Source: Camillea tinctor (Eukaryota > Ascomycota > Sordariomycetes > Xylariales > Xylariaceae). From it: 64,000 nucleotides of DNA. Positions 45,601 to 57,791 of this stretch are shown piece by piece; the stretch's first letter is position 1; the number at the start of each line of letters is the position of its first letter. Location: NCBI GenBank assembly GCA_022578605.1, contig MU394155.1, positions 26,324 through 90,323 of the forward strand, written 5' to 3'. The translations under genes and the position numbers were made by a program. Under the pieces are notes generated by a model. It searched no databases. It was not told where the DNA came from and was given only the letters and a program-made list of their open reading frames with translations.

Positions 45601-47615
45601 TTACATCTTCAGGTAACGACCGTGGTACTTGGTCTCCTCCTTGTAGCTGCTAGTAGCGACAGAAGAGAGTTTCCGCTCGGGGAACCCGTCAAAGGACACA
45701 GCGTAAGTAGCGACAGAGTGCGCAATCAGCTGCAGGTCACGTTAGCTTTAGTCATCACCACATGTTCATCTCGCGGGGGGGGGGGGGGGGGGGGGTGCAC
45801 ACACCCGAGTGTTACCCCCCCCGGCCGTCTCGTTTACGTTGCCGAAAAAAACCCACACCGGGGGGTAGCAGGGATCGAACCAGACGCCNNNNNNNNNNGC
45901 CCGCCCCCGCCCCCCCCCCCCCGCCCCCCCCCCCCCCCCCCCCCCCCGCCGCCCCCCCCCCCCCCCCCCCCCCCGGCACTCACCCGAGTGTTCCGCAGCC
46001 AGGCCGTCTCGTTGACGTTGCCGATATCATCGCACAGCTGGTGGTAGCAGGGATCGTACCAGTCGCCCGCCTTGCCGCCGAACATGTCGGCCTCCTCCTT
46101 GGTCTTGATGCCCTCGGCGCCCGTGGCGATGCCGCCGCCCGGGATGCCGTTGCGGATGAACCCGTCGTAGTCGCTGCGCCCGTCGAACGGGATGAACGTG
46201 TAGTTGAGGCCTTGCGCCTGGTACCAGTCGATGTACAGGTCCCGCAGCTGCTCCGAGCCCACGGGGTTCACCGCGTTCGTGGCGTTGTAGATCTGGTACG
46301 CGAAGTTCGGGCTGCCCATCATGTCGTAGTCCATGAACAGCCGGATCTTGACGTTTTCCTCGTCCGGCAGCACCGACACGTAGTAGTCGGAGCCGAGGAG
46401 TCCCTGGGGCGTAGGTTAGCGCATGGTGCTTGTAGAAATTGAGTTGCGCGGATTATAGCACAGTGATTATGAGACAAATTCAATGTCCCCAGCGAGGGCT
46501 GCTAAAGTGCGGTTTCTGCAAGACTCACCTCTTCTTCGCCCGCCCACCAAGCGAAACGGACGCAGTTGTTCACGCTGAACTTAGTCAGCTGGGTCGCCAC
46601 CTCCAGGAGCGACAGGCTTCCCGAGCCGTCGTCGTTGATGCCGGGGCCCTCCGTGACACTATCACTGTGAGCGCCCAGCATGACGCAGTTGTCGGGGTCA
46701 CCCCCGACGGTCTGGATGATGATGTTGTTGGTGTCGATAGTGGCGACCTCGGAGTCGATGAAAGCGATAGAGTCGACAGCCTCGCCCGCTTTGAGCTTCG
46801 CCAGCACGGGCGCGGCGTCCTGGCCCGACAGCCCGAAGGTGGCGACGTGGTCCGGCGACGGCGCGCCCAGGGTGCCGCCGAAGTTGTCGGGGTCGTAGTT
46901 GTACACCACTGCTGCGACGGCGCCGGCCTGGCCTGCGTGCGCGGACTTGGTGCCGAAGGGACACGTGCCGCGCACGACGAAGGCGATGTTGCCGGCTACC
47001 GCGGAAGGATAGTCTGAGGCATCGCAGCCGTCGTTGTCTACTAGCACGAGGTGCCCGTAGACGGGCTGCTTCCCGTGGGTTGGGGGAGTGAGAGACATGG
47101 CCACCGCCGATTCCGGAACGGCATGGCCGAGGACTAGGCGGGATTCGAAGACGTTGCCAACCACGGCGGGGAACGACTGGTTCGCAGAGGTGTAGTAATC
47201 GCCTAGCTTGTTGATGGTATCCGTGATATAGTCAAGGGTTCCGAGGTGACCTGGATGTTGGATAAGCCTCAAATAGACGGACAGGTATGTAGTGGTCACA
47301 CGTGATCGAAAGAGGAAGGGGTTGAGGTCATCACCTACCAGCACTCCCGATAACTCGAGTCGGATGTCCATATTCTTCCTGAGCAAGCTCTGCTATGCTA
47401 TAAAGCTCCTTCGCGCGCTTCATCAAGCTCTCGCTGCTAATGCTAGCCTGGAGGTCCTCGCTGTTGACCAGGGGCTTAGCATCGCCCCCTGTCTTATCAA
47501 CAACAACAAGCGGTTGTTGTTGATCTGAACCTAGGGGCTTCTGCAACTGGGCTGCAACTGAGCCATTGAACACAGATATCGCCGCAGCGAGCGAGAGTTG
47601 CTTGTATCCCACCAT
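45601..47615 (-). CDS. lap2: Secreted M28 leucine aminopeptidase with PA domain
   Basis: Four exons on the reverse strand: 47615-47339, 47250-46529, 46403-45984 and 45729-45601. They give 515 residues, all joins in frame. A signal peptide (about 1-22, ending VAAQ) precedes a propeptide, then the catalytic fold with an inserted PA domain (GNIAFVVRGTCPFGTKSAHA). M28 zinc ligands are in LGAHSDSV (near 285), GINDDGSGS, WWAGEEE, YDMMGSPN and YDPCYHQLCDD. The final exon (LIAHSVATYAVSFDGF) is the usual end. The family removes N-terminal residues from extracellular peptides for nutrition. The last intron (45983-45730) contains an assembly gap, homopolymers and an error-filled copy of coding sequence, so its length here is not real; the exons themselves are intact. 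Confidence 0.92.
45775..45974. other. Assembly gap with homopolymers and artefact duplicate
   Basis: G21 at 45775-45795, ten N at 45889-45898 and an almost pure C tract at 45899-45974. Between G21 and the gap, 45802-45888 aligns without gaps over 87 bases to 45981-46067 (exon 3 of the aminopeptidase plus its donor), with about 20 mismatches concentrated where the copy has C or A runs. This is best read as two overlapping contig ends of low quality joined by a scaffold gap. Confidence 0.85.
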
Positions 47616-50026
47616 ATTGATGATTTAGGACCCTTGACGATGAAGAGTTACGGTAGGAAAGATGAAGGTGAAGGTGAGTAACAGACCGTCTCAGGTATTG
47701 TTTTGATGATGGACGCTATCACCCGGGAGATTGGCATCATTGCGGCTAATCCCATTCCGGTTAGATCGTCGGACCCTGAGTGACGTAGCAGCACCTGCAG
47801 CTGTTCGCTAGTGTAACACTTCCAAACCCACCAGCCCACCTCAGCCAGCCTCTGGTCACGGCCCGCTTCTATCAGTCAGCCAGGTGCAGCGAGCCAGGTG
47901 CAGCAAGAAGTGTGGCTAAGCAATGTGGCCCCTCCTCAACCCCCCTGTGGCTTTCTGTCCCCCAACTTTTTGCTCGATTCTCATACTCGCCGTTACTTAT
48001 TAAAACCCAAAAAGCGACACCGACGAGTATCCTTGTGTTGGGCATTCTCCTGTGGCAATTTTGCCTAAACCATTTTTGTGTGAAATTTCAAGGGTAAAAT
48101 GTTGTTCTCGACAGGGGGGGCTTCAGGATCACTTCGTCATTGTCTCCTTATTATCGTACCATATACCCGTTTTCGTTCTCCTATTTATAATTTTCATCAT
48201 AATTCAAGTTTTATTCTGTTGCTAGAATAGTATAGGCTTTAGTATTTTCAACAGCTGTGTCAACTTATATAAAAAAGGCTCACCATGGAATCCACGATGT
48301 CTAGTGAAGCCCCATCTCTTGGTCCCGCAAGCGGCAGGTCAATATTTGATCACATATCAGGTCAAAATGTTAGGCTTACACTCAGCAGGTCCAGGGGCAA
48401 CTCCCCCCTCCCTCTTCTCTTTTCTCCCTTCTACTTTTTTTCAACTTGCTTACTCGGACAACTTTCTCTGATCAGCTGGTCCTGTTGATAGACCTCGCCA
48501 ATATTGGAGTCTTTAAGCCTCCGAGTTGCACATCATTGGTCACGCTCGAAAGGTAACTCATTGCGGAATAGGAAATACCGAATATATGCACCACAAGAGA
48601 AATCTAGGACTCTGACTGCAGTTTGGACATCACCGCTAGTTAATCTATAGCCTTATAATATCGATGTATAGAGAAAGGGGGGAACCTGCCTTGTGTCACA
48701 TAAATTGACTATAGCATGAAGAACCGGTATTGAGCACTTAGTCTCTTACTGTAGTAAGATTATAGTTCTGTCTGACATGATATTCCGGTGCTGACAACAT
48801 GGTTACATTTATAAGGGCACAGCTTGCGAATAGGAGGTAAGTTAAGCCCATGGAGATGGTCTAACCCTCATACAGACAACTCTCGAAAAAAAAACCACAT
48901 GACTTTTCTTGGTTCGAGAGGGAGCTTCTTAACAAGGCTAGACAAATACTACCTAGTTACACCAAGTTCAGAGGCAACAAAACCTCTTGTTTTAGTATGA
49001 CTTAGTATGGTTGTTCAAGAGCCTCCTCCTATTGAAAACGATATATTCCCCGTTGCACATAAATTACACCTCCAATGCTATATAATTACCTCAGAATCTC
49101 GATGTCACCACCTTATCTGTATCCAATACCAAAAGCTTCTTACACGAACCTTGCTCTCTGATTCGCTCCGATGCAACGTGAGTTACAACGTGCTGAGCAA
49201 CGCAGGTCAGATGGACCAATGTGACACAATTCGCTGTTGGCCGGAGCCTGCAGGATTACGTGAGGACCGGTGCAATCAGCTGCTCCTCGAGAGTTATACA
49301 ACAGATGTTCTAGTCGCCTGCTTCCGCTGCTTATATGCGGCCACGGCCCACGGGAAAACTAGGCGAGCACCTGACTGGAGTTTCTGTTGTCGAATTGGCT
49401 CCGCCCGGTTTGTGAAAGCTTGGTTTTCCGTAGCCTTGCGTATGTCATGAGGTTTCAATTGCAGCAAACCGACTGGGGGCAAAAAGGAGTTGGGCATCTA
49501 TACATGGTGTACGTAGGGCTAAGAAATCAATGGTTGCGATGACGGTTGAAAAGGCTCTGTTAATAGTCTCAACGTATGCAGTTAGTTACGGCTGTTCACC
49601 AAATTAACAAATTGTAACCACTACGCCACAGTGGAACTATTCTAATCTGGGGACTCGGAACAAACCCCTGGCACGTTGATGCCAATACATTCGGTCCGCT
49701 GATAACAACCGTAAAGTGCCAACCGCATACTCGGCGATTGAAGCGGTCATCTGACATCGCCCGTCTGTGTTTCTTGCGGTCCGGAACGTTGGCATGGGTG
49801 GTATGCCATTTTGGGGAAATAGTCGATCTCGTTTGTTTTCCGGCCCAATCAGTGACTGTCCCGTCAGCTTACGGAGTTCGTCACGATGCAGGCACCCAGA
49901 AGATGATTCAACCAATAACGTATCTTACCAAGATCATTTCCGTGCATATTTACTTCTTGCTCCGGCCGCTTCTCTGCTTTCTTCTAGGCCTGTGGTTTCT
50001 TCCAGCCGGGAGGGCGGAGAAAAGCT
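47616..50026. other. Divergent intergenic region (2.4 kb)
   Basis: Promoters of the aminopeptidase (-) and amidoligase (+) genes. ORFs at 48285-48488 and 49007-49450 have leader-like or random composition. No gene is supported. Confidence 0.5.
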
Positions 50027-51238
50027 ATGGCGTCCTTTGAATCGGCCAAGAACTTGAGCTTTGGCGTGGAGCTAAAGTTCCTGATACCGTGTCTAGACCC
50101 TGAGGATCATGACTACAACCTGCTCCAGGATCCACCCATTCTCAGGGTCAAGGCGAAAGAGAACGAGTCCGAGCTTTGGGAGTCTGTTTACGATATTGTT
50201 GCGGACACCATCACCACCCGGACTGCACAGCTCGTCATCACCCGCCAACACATTGACGACAATTCTCAAGAAGAGAGAGACTATTGGGACACGCATTGGA
50301 TCGTCAAAAAGTCGAACTCTGCAGAGCCCGTGAGACAAGATCCACGCTACGATGGATACAAGTGGGTGCCTGTGGAGTTGAACTCTCCCAAATTGTCGTG
50401 GGCAGACACGAAGTCTCTGTCCTTGGTCGACGATGTCATTAAATCCCTCAAAGCGCGATGTCGCATTGTCACGAACCATACTTGCGAAGTCCATGTCCAT
50501 GTTGGCCGACGAGATAACCAAGAGTTCTCCCTCCCGACCCTCAAGAGGCTTGCCACGCTGTCGTGGCTGGGAGAACCGATTTTGCGTGCGGTCAAAGACC
50601 CAAAGTCGCCCAACTTCAACCACAAATACACTTGGAGCTCACCCCTCACACAACACAGCCGCCTAGCTACCGCCGTGAAGAACTCGGCGATTCCAATACA
50701 AATCAGTGCGCCCCGACCGTCTCCTTGCGATGAATCTTTGGCGACCATCCTGCGTACTATGAAGATGCAGGATCCGAGAGATTACTATGCATTACGAGAG
50801 ATCTGGTCGTCCACTTCGTACGTAGATCTAGCTAGGATGCTCTCAGGGCCCGGAGCTCAGTATCGACGGCTCGGGTTCAACTTTAGCGCGTTCGGGGAAG
50901 ATAAGAAGAGCGGACAAGGTAAGCCGAAGACGATCGAATGCAGGTTTTTAGAGGGTCACATGAAAAGTGTTATAGTCATCGGTTGGATTATAATATTTTG
51001 CACCATGGTTGAGGTTACTTTGAATGGTCACCAACCGGACAGGCGTTTTGGGACGGCAGTCTATAATCTTCTCCAGAAAAGTGATGATGTAGCCCTTGAT
51101 TTGGCTTTTCAGATGTTTTGCGAAGATCTACAAGTGCCCGAGGTTTCCTACGGTCCATTTCTAGCATACATCCGGCAGTATTGGGGTCGCAACGGTAGAG
51201 GTGGTTTCGGACAGGATTCTCTTTGGATAGAGAAGTAG
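50027..51238 (+). CDS. Amidoligase-family enzyme
   Basis: Single-exon ORF of 403 residues starting MASFESAKNL. Motifs of the amidoligase family (COOH-NH2 ligases with a glutamine-synthetase-like fold) are seen in order: FGVELKF with Glu15, HVHVG near 156-160, and IECRFLEGHMKS near 302. The family is predicted to form amide bonds using ATP, often in peptide tagging or wall chemistry in bacteria. In fungi the genes are widespread but their substrates are unknown. The length is normal for fungal members. No partner gene is visible next to it. Confidence 0.85.
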   Translation: MASFESAKNLSFGVELKFLIPCLDPEDHDYNLLQDPPILRVKAKENESELWESVYDIVADTITTRTAQLVITRQHIDDNSQEERDYWDTHWIVKKSNSAEPVRQDPRYDGYKWVPVELNSPKLSWADTKSLSLVDDVIKSLKARCRIVTNHTCEVHVHVGRRDNQEFSLPTLKRLATLSWLGEPILRAVKDPKSPNFNHKYTWSSPLTQHSRLATAVKNSAIPIQISAPRPSPCDESLATILRTMKMQDPRDYYALREIWSSTSYVDLARMLSGPGAQYRRLGFNFSAFGEDKKSGQGKPKTIECRFLEGHMKSVIVIGWIIIFCTMVEVTLNGHQPDRRFGTAVYNLLQKSDDVALDLAFQMFCEDLQVPEVSYGPFLAYIRQYWGRNGRGGFGQDSLWIEK

Positions 51239-54006
51239 AGGCATAGACAAGGTTTAGGTATGATATCCCATATAAGACAATGCGAGGTGTTACAAGGATA
51301 TTGTCTGAATAATTCATTGTTTGTGCACGTACTTTAAGATAACCCAATAAGTGCTATGTGTGTGTGTAAAATCAATATCGTCCAGTATTACGACATGATT
51401 AGAGTTCAAATAAAGTTTACAATAGTCAGTCCTATTTTCTTCCTTTATCTTATTATAAAACCCTTCTATACAACTATACAACAACCAACTCAATTTAAAC
51501 TTCAATTCAGTGACAGTGAATAGGCAGGTGGGTAACATTTATGTTCCCTAAGTTATACCAATACACGTACCCACAATAGTATGTTAATCTAAGTTAGACA
51601 ATTCAACGACCTCCTTTATGCCAGATAACTAACTATAGAACATTATGTATATTGATTTGGTAATGTACATTCATCGTTTATCATTGCACTCAACTTCCAT
51701 TTGAATCTCACTATCCAACTATTTAGTTGGTTCGATAACAGAGCCGCGACTAATTGAAATATTAATGATTCACATATGAAGTTCTTAGACTATCACGTGG
51801 GGTTTCATACGTAGGTCGGGTACCCAAGTTTAAGCATCTCCAAACAAGTTTAATTTAACCGGAAGTCCTATACTCAGATCGAAACGTTACGTTGATGTAA
51901 AAAGGTAAGGCTTACAGGTGAGGCCAAAGAGAAAATGCGTTTACATGCTTGACAGCATTGCAGAGCTTATTTAGAAACAAACGTATAACCTACCTTTTGT
52001 GACCTTGTGACACTGGTTATAACGGCACTCATTATCCTAGAAAGGGAGCTGATAACTTCTGCGCCAAGGTGAGAAGATCAACCCTACATACCCCGCAGAT
52101 TTGAGTCATGGCGCAGGGGCATAATATCCTCAGCTTATTCAAACTCGTAATGAAAACATAATAAGTGTTACATCAACCTGTCTATCAAACAAGGACTTTA
52201 GTGATTGGAAGTGTTCTGAAGGCATTCCATGTCCCCTGTAATCCCACTATAGATCACGAGGACCAAAGTATGATCAAAAACTTTGTAGCGAGTCAAGTGA
52301 TGAAGGAATATACCTTGATTCTATGAGTCCTCGAACTTGGATTTTGAAATGTGCGCCAGGCTGTGAGGAATGCGAGGTATTATGTGATACGTAATAGATA
52401 CGGCGTGTATTGATGCATCCATTGTGAGCTATTTGCTGCAATAGCGAATTCGGCTGATTCAAATGGATTCAGGGTCCAATGACAGCAGGCCTCGATCTAT
52501 AGGAAGCTTGATGTATGTATAGCACCTCTTGAATGGTAACCGACTGCATAATACTGACCAATCAGGAGTATAGGATTCAAAAAGGCAATATGCTGTCCTA
52601 CACATAGTCAACCTTAAGAGATCTCTTGCATTTACCACTTGCATCTGGGGGAACACTAGATATATTGCCGCCCCTCCTCCGGAGTTTATCGGCTACCATG
52701 CCTCACTTACCCTGACAGATGGAGCCCCTCGAGCCCCTCCTGTTCCCATCGTCCTTTTAGGTCAACCTGCCTTCTTTGATTATCATGGTGCATGGCGCAT
52801 GGTGCCTCCAATATCCACCATGATTGACATTTTGACCCATTAGGCAACCCGCAAAATGATACGTGACTATAGTCCTTTTAGCCAAATTAAATTGTTAACG
52901 AGCCTAAGGAACTCGAGGACTACCTTTAATAATACGAATGATTCCAATATAGCTATCATATATATGTATATATTTGAGGCAGACATGTTACAGCCTCTAA
53001 CATGAAACCAATTAATAATGCAATGCTTTCTACGACTATTCACCACCGAAAAAATTAGACCCACGTGAGGCGCTGGCTTGTCAGGTAAATCACCAACAAA
53101 GAGGAGAGGCGTGAGTTTATATACGTCACGCCACATCAGCTTAAACGAATTTGAAATCCGCCTTTGGTGGTGACGCGTTCGATTTATCTATTCGCACCCG
53201 ACTTCCTCTGATGGGATCACAGCATTATCAACACTGCGGACATGATTGGGTAAGGAAACGTGGAAATTCTTTCATGATAACGTCAGTTAGAAGTCACCTG
53301 TATCAAATAGATGAATGACCTGATTAAGGTCTTTCAATTTTATTGGTTTCTTATAACATTTTCTTCATAGGATATCTCTAGGACGAGGGCTAGCCTCAGC
53401 GGCATTGGATATAAGCGCTGATAAGATGCAGTGCTTAATCATATTTTGCTTTTTATAGTGTTCGGCGGATGTACGTATTGTTAGAATTGAGATAGGTAGG
53501 GGCGACAAAGTAGGGAAATGCAAAATATGAAAGCCCAGTGTTTTTATCATGTAAAATAAAATAGGGGGATAATCAGGTAGGTCAAATCCATTGGCTATTA
53601 AAGGGCTGAGAGTTTTTAAATATAACCCAACCACTGGAATCGGTTTCTTGTAAGGGCAGGTTTCAAATGGAAAAGAATAACAATGACTACTTCAAAACGG
53701 ATGAAGATTATGTATATTTATATGTATGTTATCTTAGTTAAATAAAATATCATCATCCGGTTGGAGGTTGTCAGGGATAGCCGACATAATGCCACCAAGG
53801 ACATAAAACAGATGATCTCCAAGTCGTGAAAATACAATATATATAATATAAATCTCATATAAATGTTTCATTTTATGATTGAAACATACCGTTGACTGTT
53901 CCCTGCTATATTCATCAATTGGTTGTCAACTAGATCTCACACCCCTATATTCGTTGTTTCGTCCTTTCTTGAGTTGATTCGCGCGACGGGTGTTCCAAAT
54001 CAGCCA
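51239..54006. other. Convergent gene-poor region (2.8 kb)
   Basis: AT-rich with short ORFs only. A signal-peptide-like start on the reverse strand near 53450 stops after 25 codons and has no convincing donor. GAGCCCCTC is repeated in tandem near 52722, and CATGGTGC/CATGGCGC repeats lie near 52783-52804. Confidence 0.45.
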
Positions 54007-55245
54007 TTAGTTGTTAAGCATATTTAGCACGCAGCGGGCTCCGTCGTTCAATCCCGACTCCGGTCCCTGCGACGCCATGTACGGCGTGCCTCCCTCGATC
54101 GGGAAAGCCCAGATCTGGCCGTTTGTATTATCCGACGCGAAGAGAGTGCCGTTGTTGATTCCGTACATAGCACCCCACGTGTGGCCGCCAACCGTGGGAT
54201 AGCGCTCGATAATCTCCCACTCCTTGGTGTCCAAGCTGAAGCGGATAAGAGTCGTGCCAGCTGTGAGGTTCCGGGCCACGCTGTACATGTAGGCTCCTCC
54301 GACGGGTATGTACGACCAGTCCGCGATGCTGAGTCCGAGAGCGTCCATAGTCCCGCTCGCTACCAGCTTCCCGTAAGTAGATGACTGCGGGTTCAGGTCG
54401 GCCTGGTTCCATGTTTTCCCGTTAGACCCGAACCAGTAGTTCCCGTCGGAGTCGATATCTCCCACATTCACAGCCGAGACACTGTTGAACTGCGCTATGT
54501 TCTCGGCTTCTCCATCGGAGGAGATGCGGATCAGTTGGGTCACACCCTGCTGGGCGTATAGGTAGTTGTCAAGAGTATTATATCCCATGCCATTGATACT
54601 CTTGCCATTGCCTACAGTCTTGGCCACCGTTGTGTAGCTACCAGTGACTAGATCGACACGGTAAAGGGTGACGTTTTGGATCAGATAGCCGTACTTATCA
54701 CAAGTCAAAGCTGGCTGAGAAGTCTCTGTAGGTATAGAAGATACCGTCGTAGTAATAGTCGTTGGGATTGTTGTTGTTGCCGTTACGGTCACTGTGGTTT
54801 CTGGGCTAGATGGCGGACAAGTGGGATATGGGTCAGGTGTAGGTGTAGGCGTCCAGCAATAGACTGTCGAGTGGTGGCAGCCACATCCAATATCATAGGT
54901 AGAGGAAGTATAGGTGGTAGGGACGGTGATGGGATAGCTCGTTGTCTTGGTTCCAATCCCGGTGAGAGTACATATAGTGGGCTCAAAAACGCGAGTGATT
55001 TCCGCAAGGCAGTTGAACCCTAGGATATCAAGGCAATTAAGACCTAGGGTATGGACTCCTGGTTTCTCAATGCTTGTCTCGGTCTTTGTGAAGTAAGGCA
55101 CCACCTCAGTAGTAAGTGGCGGGTCGGTCAAGGTGATTGTGCTCAGCTGGTCCCTCACGCCAACTACTTGTGGGCTAGCAGACGAGAGGGTTGCTAGAGT
55201 TGAGAGGACCACCAGATTACTATAGGAAGGCGCCATGATTGACAA
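54007..55245 (-). CDS. Secreted DUF6923-like beta-propeller protein
   Basis: Single-exon ORF of 412 residues. A signal peptide covers about residues 1-23 (ATLSSASP). A region with CLDILGFNCL and CGCHHSTVYC cysteines and Thr/Ser/Pro-rich, probably O-glycosylated linkers (TTVTVTATTTIPTTITTTVS) runs to about 175. Residues 178-412 contain repeating blade-like units (LYRVDLVTGSYTTVAKTVG, GYNTLDNYLYAQQ, VGDIDSDGNYWF, GGHTWGAMYGINNGTLFASD), as in DUF6923-type domains of fungal surface proteins. Likely wall-associated or extracellular; the ligand is unknown. Confidence 0.82.
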   Translation of the reverse strand: MSIMAPSYSNLVVLSTLATLSSASPQVVGVRDQLSTITLTDPPLTTEVVPYFTKTETSIEKPGVHTLGLNCLDILGFNCLAEITRVFEPTICTLTGIGTKTTSYPITVPTTYTSSTYDIGCGCHHSTVYCWTPTPTPDPYPTCPPSSPETTVTVTATTTIPTTITTTVSSIPTETSQPALTCDKYGYLIQNVTLYRVDLVTGSYTTVAKTVGNGKSINGMGYNTLDNYLYAQQGVTQLIRISSDGEAENIAQFNSVSAVNVGDIDSDGNYWFGSNGKTWNQADLNPQSSTYGKLVASGTMDALGLSIADWSYIPVGGAYMYSVARNLTAGTTLIRFSLDTKEWEIIERYPTVGGHTWGAMYGINNGTLFASDNTNGQIWAFPIEGGTPYMASQGPESGLNDGARCVLNMLNN

Positions 55246-57791
55246 TATCAGGATGAAGAGAACAGGGGATTTGAGGTGCCACGAGGGAGAGTGCGAAATA
55301 CGGGTTTCGTGTGGAATTTACCCTTAATTTATACTTAGACACTGTAGCTCATATATGGATTATAATATTGTTCGAATTCTCGACAACATTCGTAAGTGGA
55401 TGCCCGAATTTCTTAACCAGACTTCAGTGCAACTACTATCCACTTAATCGACTAAACGATTTCTAGTGTAATTATTTCTTTGGACTAGTATTGACAACAA
55501 GCATGACACTATTGAGTATTTCCAGGAATGTCAAGGTTTCATTGAGGAGCATCACAGCATTTTTCACAAGCCATTGGTCCCTATATTCTGCTAATGGACT
55601 CTACATCTTATTCAGGATAGAACTGCTGTGCTAAGATATATGGAGGCTGAAAGATACATTCCCTAGTGCTCACGTTCTATTGCTTTTTGCGAAAGCGTGT
55701 AGGTTGGTATCCATATTGTGATCCGAGTGGAATCGGACAGGCAATAAATGAATCTTTATATCTATATCCCTTCGGGTATATGTTATAGAAGGGAAGTGAC
55801 ATGTAGATCCTCTGCACGACCTAGGATTAGCCGCAGCTGAAATATCTAAGATGTGGATTAATTAAGTAGCTCGGGTAGCTGGTGCAAAAATATGCAGGGT
55901 CTACTGTGATTTTATTGTCAAGCTGCCGCAGCCTGACAAGGTGTTCAGCTACTATTCGCCATAACCGTTAGCTTGCCAGAATATACCCGAGGATATATCC
56001 AGAAATTAAATAGATTCACTGATTCTAGGCCTTAGGGTCTTACTTTGCGGTAAAGCCATTCCTCTCTTAGCTATGAGTATATCTTAAACGCTAGAGACTA
56101 AGTACCTTCCACCTAGAAAGGGTTCACCTTGAAAATTACCAGCGTTCTCTTGAATCAATTGTTAAAAATGAAACGTACTTCTAATATTGTAGTTCATTTT
56201 TGTTTATTAATTCTATTGTTTGATATCGAGGGGCTTCCATGTTAGGAAGCCCCTGAAGTCTCCTAGAGAGTATAGAAGCGTATTAAGCAAAGAAGCTAAG
56301 ATGCACTAATAATTATAGACATATGTCAAACCGTTATTTTTGCCGGGACTATTTAAGCTTCTTTTAGCAAGCTTTAGCTAGGAGAAATTTGTCTAGCCTA
56401 GTAACTCTTGTCTGTCTGTGCTCATGTTGTTGGGAGCGGTGTGTTAGATCATCTGGTACAAGGCAGTGCGCATCTCGTAAGGAACAAAGAGAACGTTTTG
56501 CAGGTATATACGTAACGGAATTGGGAGTCGTTGTAGTTCTGGTCTCCCGCATAATAATATCAAACTCTTTCTGGAACCTTTGCGGCACTTATTTATATTA
56601 TTGTACCCCCTCTGTTACCATCAAACGGAGAAGTCAAGGAATGCCAGTCACATGCCAAAACCGAGTAACTCGACAGCGATAGCTCTATGACATGGACCAA
56701 TTGGATGCATATGGAATGGGCATACTCTGTAAACGGGTCATCGATGCTCCGACCTTTTGAAAAATAGTTCCTCGGCAATTATTTTAAATCTAATAGCAAC
56801 CGCTTGCTACCCAACTTTCCGACTCCCTCGTGTATCTCCCTTGACTCGATTACAATTGACAATTCGGTAACTATGAACGCAATTATGTCAATTGACATCA
56901 GCTGAAAATAAAAAAGAATAGGCAATACAGGATTCAATATTCCAATTAAGGAAAGCCTTACGAAGAGGGGTAATAATGTTGTCCCAATCTTGAGTTGGAG
57001 CCTTTCCCGATTCGTCTAGATATATATTTCCTTTGCTGCAACGAAGTAGTTAAAACAAGTCATTTGGGTTATGTCTATGCCTTCCATATTTAGATGCGCT
57101 AGGTACTTTAGACTTAAATGTAAAAAAGCCTTATAGACTGTGATCAGAAGAAATATGCAGATGTATTTCTAAACCTAAAGGAACAACACGTCTTCGTGCT
57201 TACCTGTTTTGCCTGATGAATATCTTGAAAGTGACTGGAATCTGCTCCGATTTTTGCGGCTGAGGAATAATACTTAATGTAATCATAGCACTTAGGTAGA
57301 TACTTTTGTAAAATATATGTAGACTCAAACTCAACCAATTGATATTCTTTTACGCATTTACCCTCAATGACAAACTTGTTTTACACGAATAACCTATGTA
57401 TCGACACATGTTGAGTGTGAGTGCTTCTGAGTTATGTGTGTATTCAGACTGATCATGCATATTTGCCAATACGCTCTATCTGCACTTGGACTAGGCACTT
57501 CTGACGAGTAGAGGGAGAAGTCAAAATCGATATTTGCAACCAAAGGTTTTATGTTGTTATATTATTTCGTAATAAATGATAAGTATGTCATCACACTATC
57601 AAAAACGGGTGAATAGAATTGGCACCGCCTCTCCCCTAAGCATTGTGCTGCAAGCTTCCATATCAGGGCGTAAAAGAGCATTTGGATGATCTAAAAGCTA
57701 ATACTGGATGGAATGGGTTATCGTTGTGAACACAATTTAAATTATATGTTCATGGTCGCTTTCGTATATCTCTTTGGCGTAGATATTTCCC
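55246..57791. other. Gene-poor region (2.5 kb)
   Basis: AT-rich. Contains a perfect 9-bp stem hairpin at 56230-56253. No gene supported; ORFs at 56389-56682 and 57144-57338 lack motifs. Confidence 0.5.
56230..56253. other. Perfect inverted repeat / hairpin
   Basis: GGGGCTTCC, a six-base loop ATGTTA, then GGAAGCCCC. No T-run follows and no gene is adjacent, so it is not called a terminator. Confidence 0.6.

Noticed and set aside
45834..46442. Proline/alanine-rich forward ORF spanning the N gap
   Set aside because: Produced by the poly-C tract, the N run and antisense aminopeptidase sequence; an artefact.
49007..49450. 147-codon forward ORF upstream of the amidoligase
   Set aside because: Cys/Leu/Arg-rich random composition, no domain, no intron logic linking it to the amidoligase.
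53365..53634. Signal-peptide-like reverse-strand start near 53450
   Set aside because: Stop after 25 codons, no good donor, no downstream cysteine-rich exon found.
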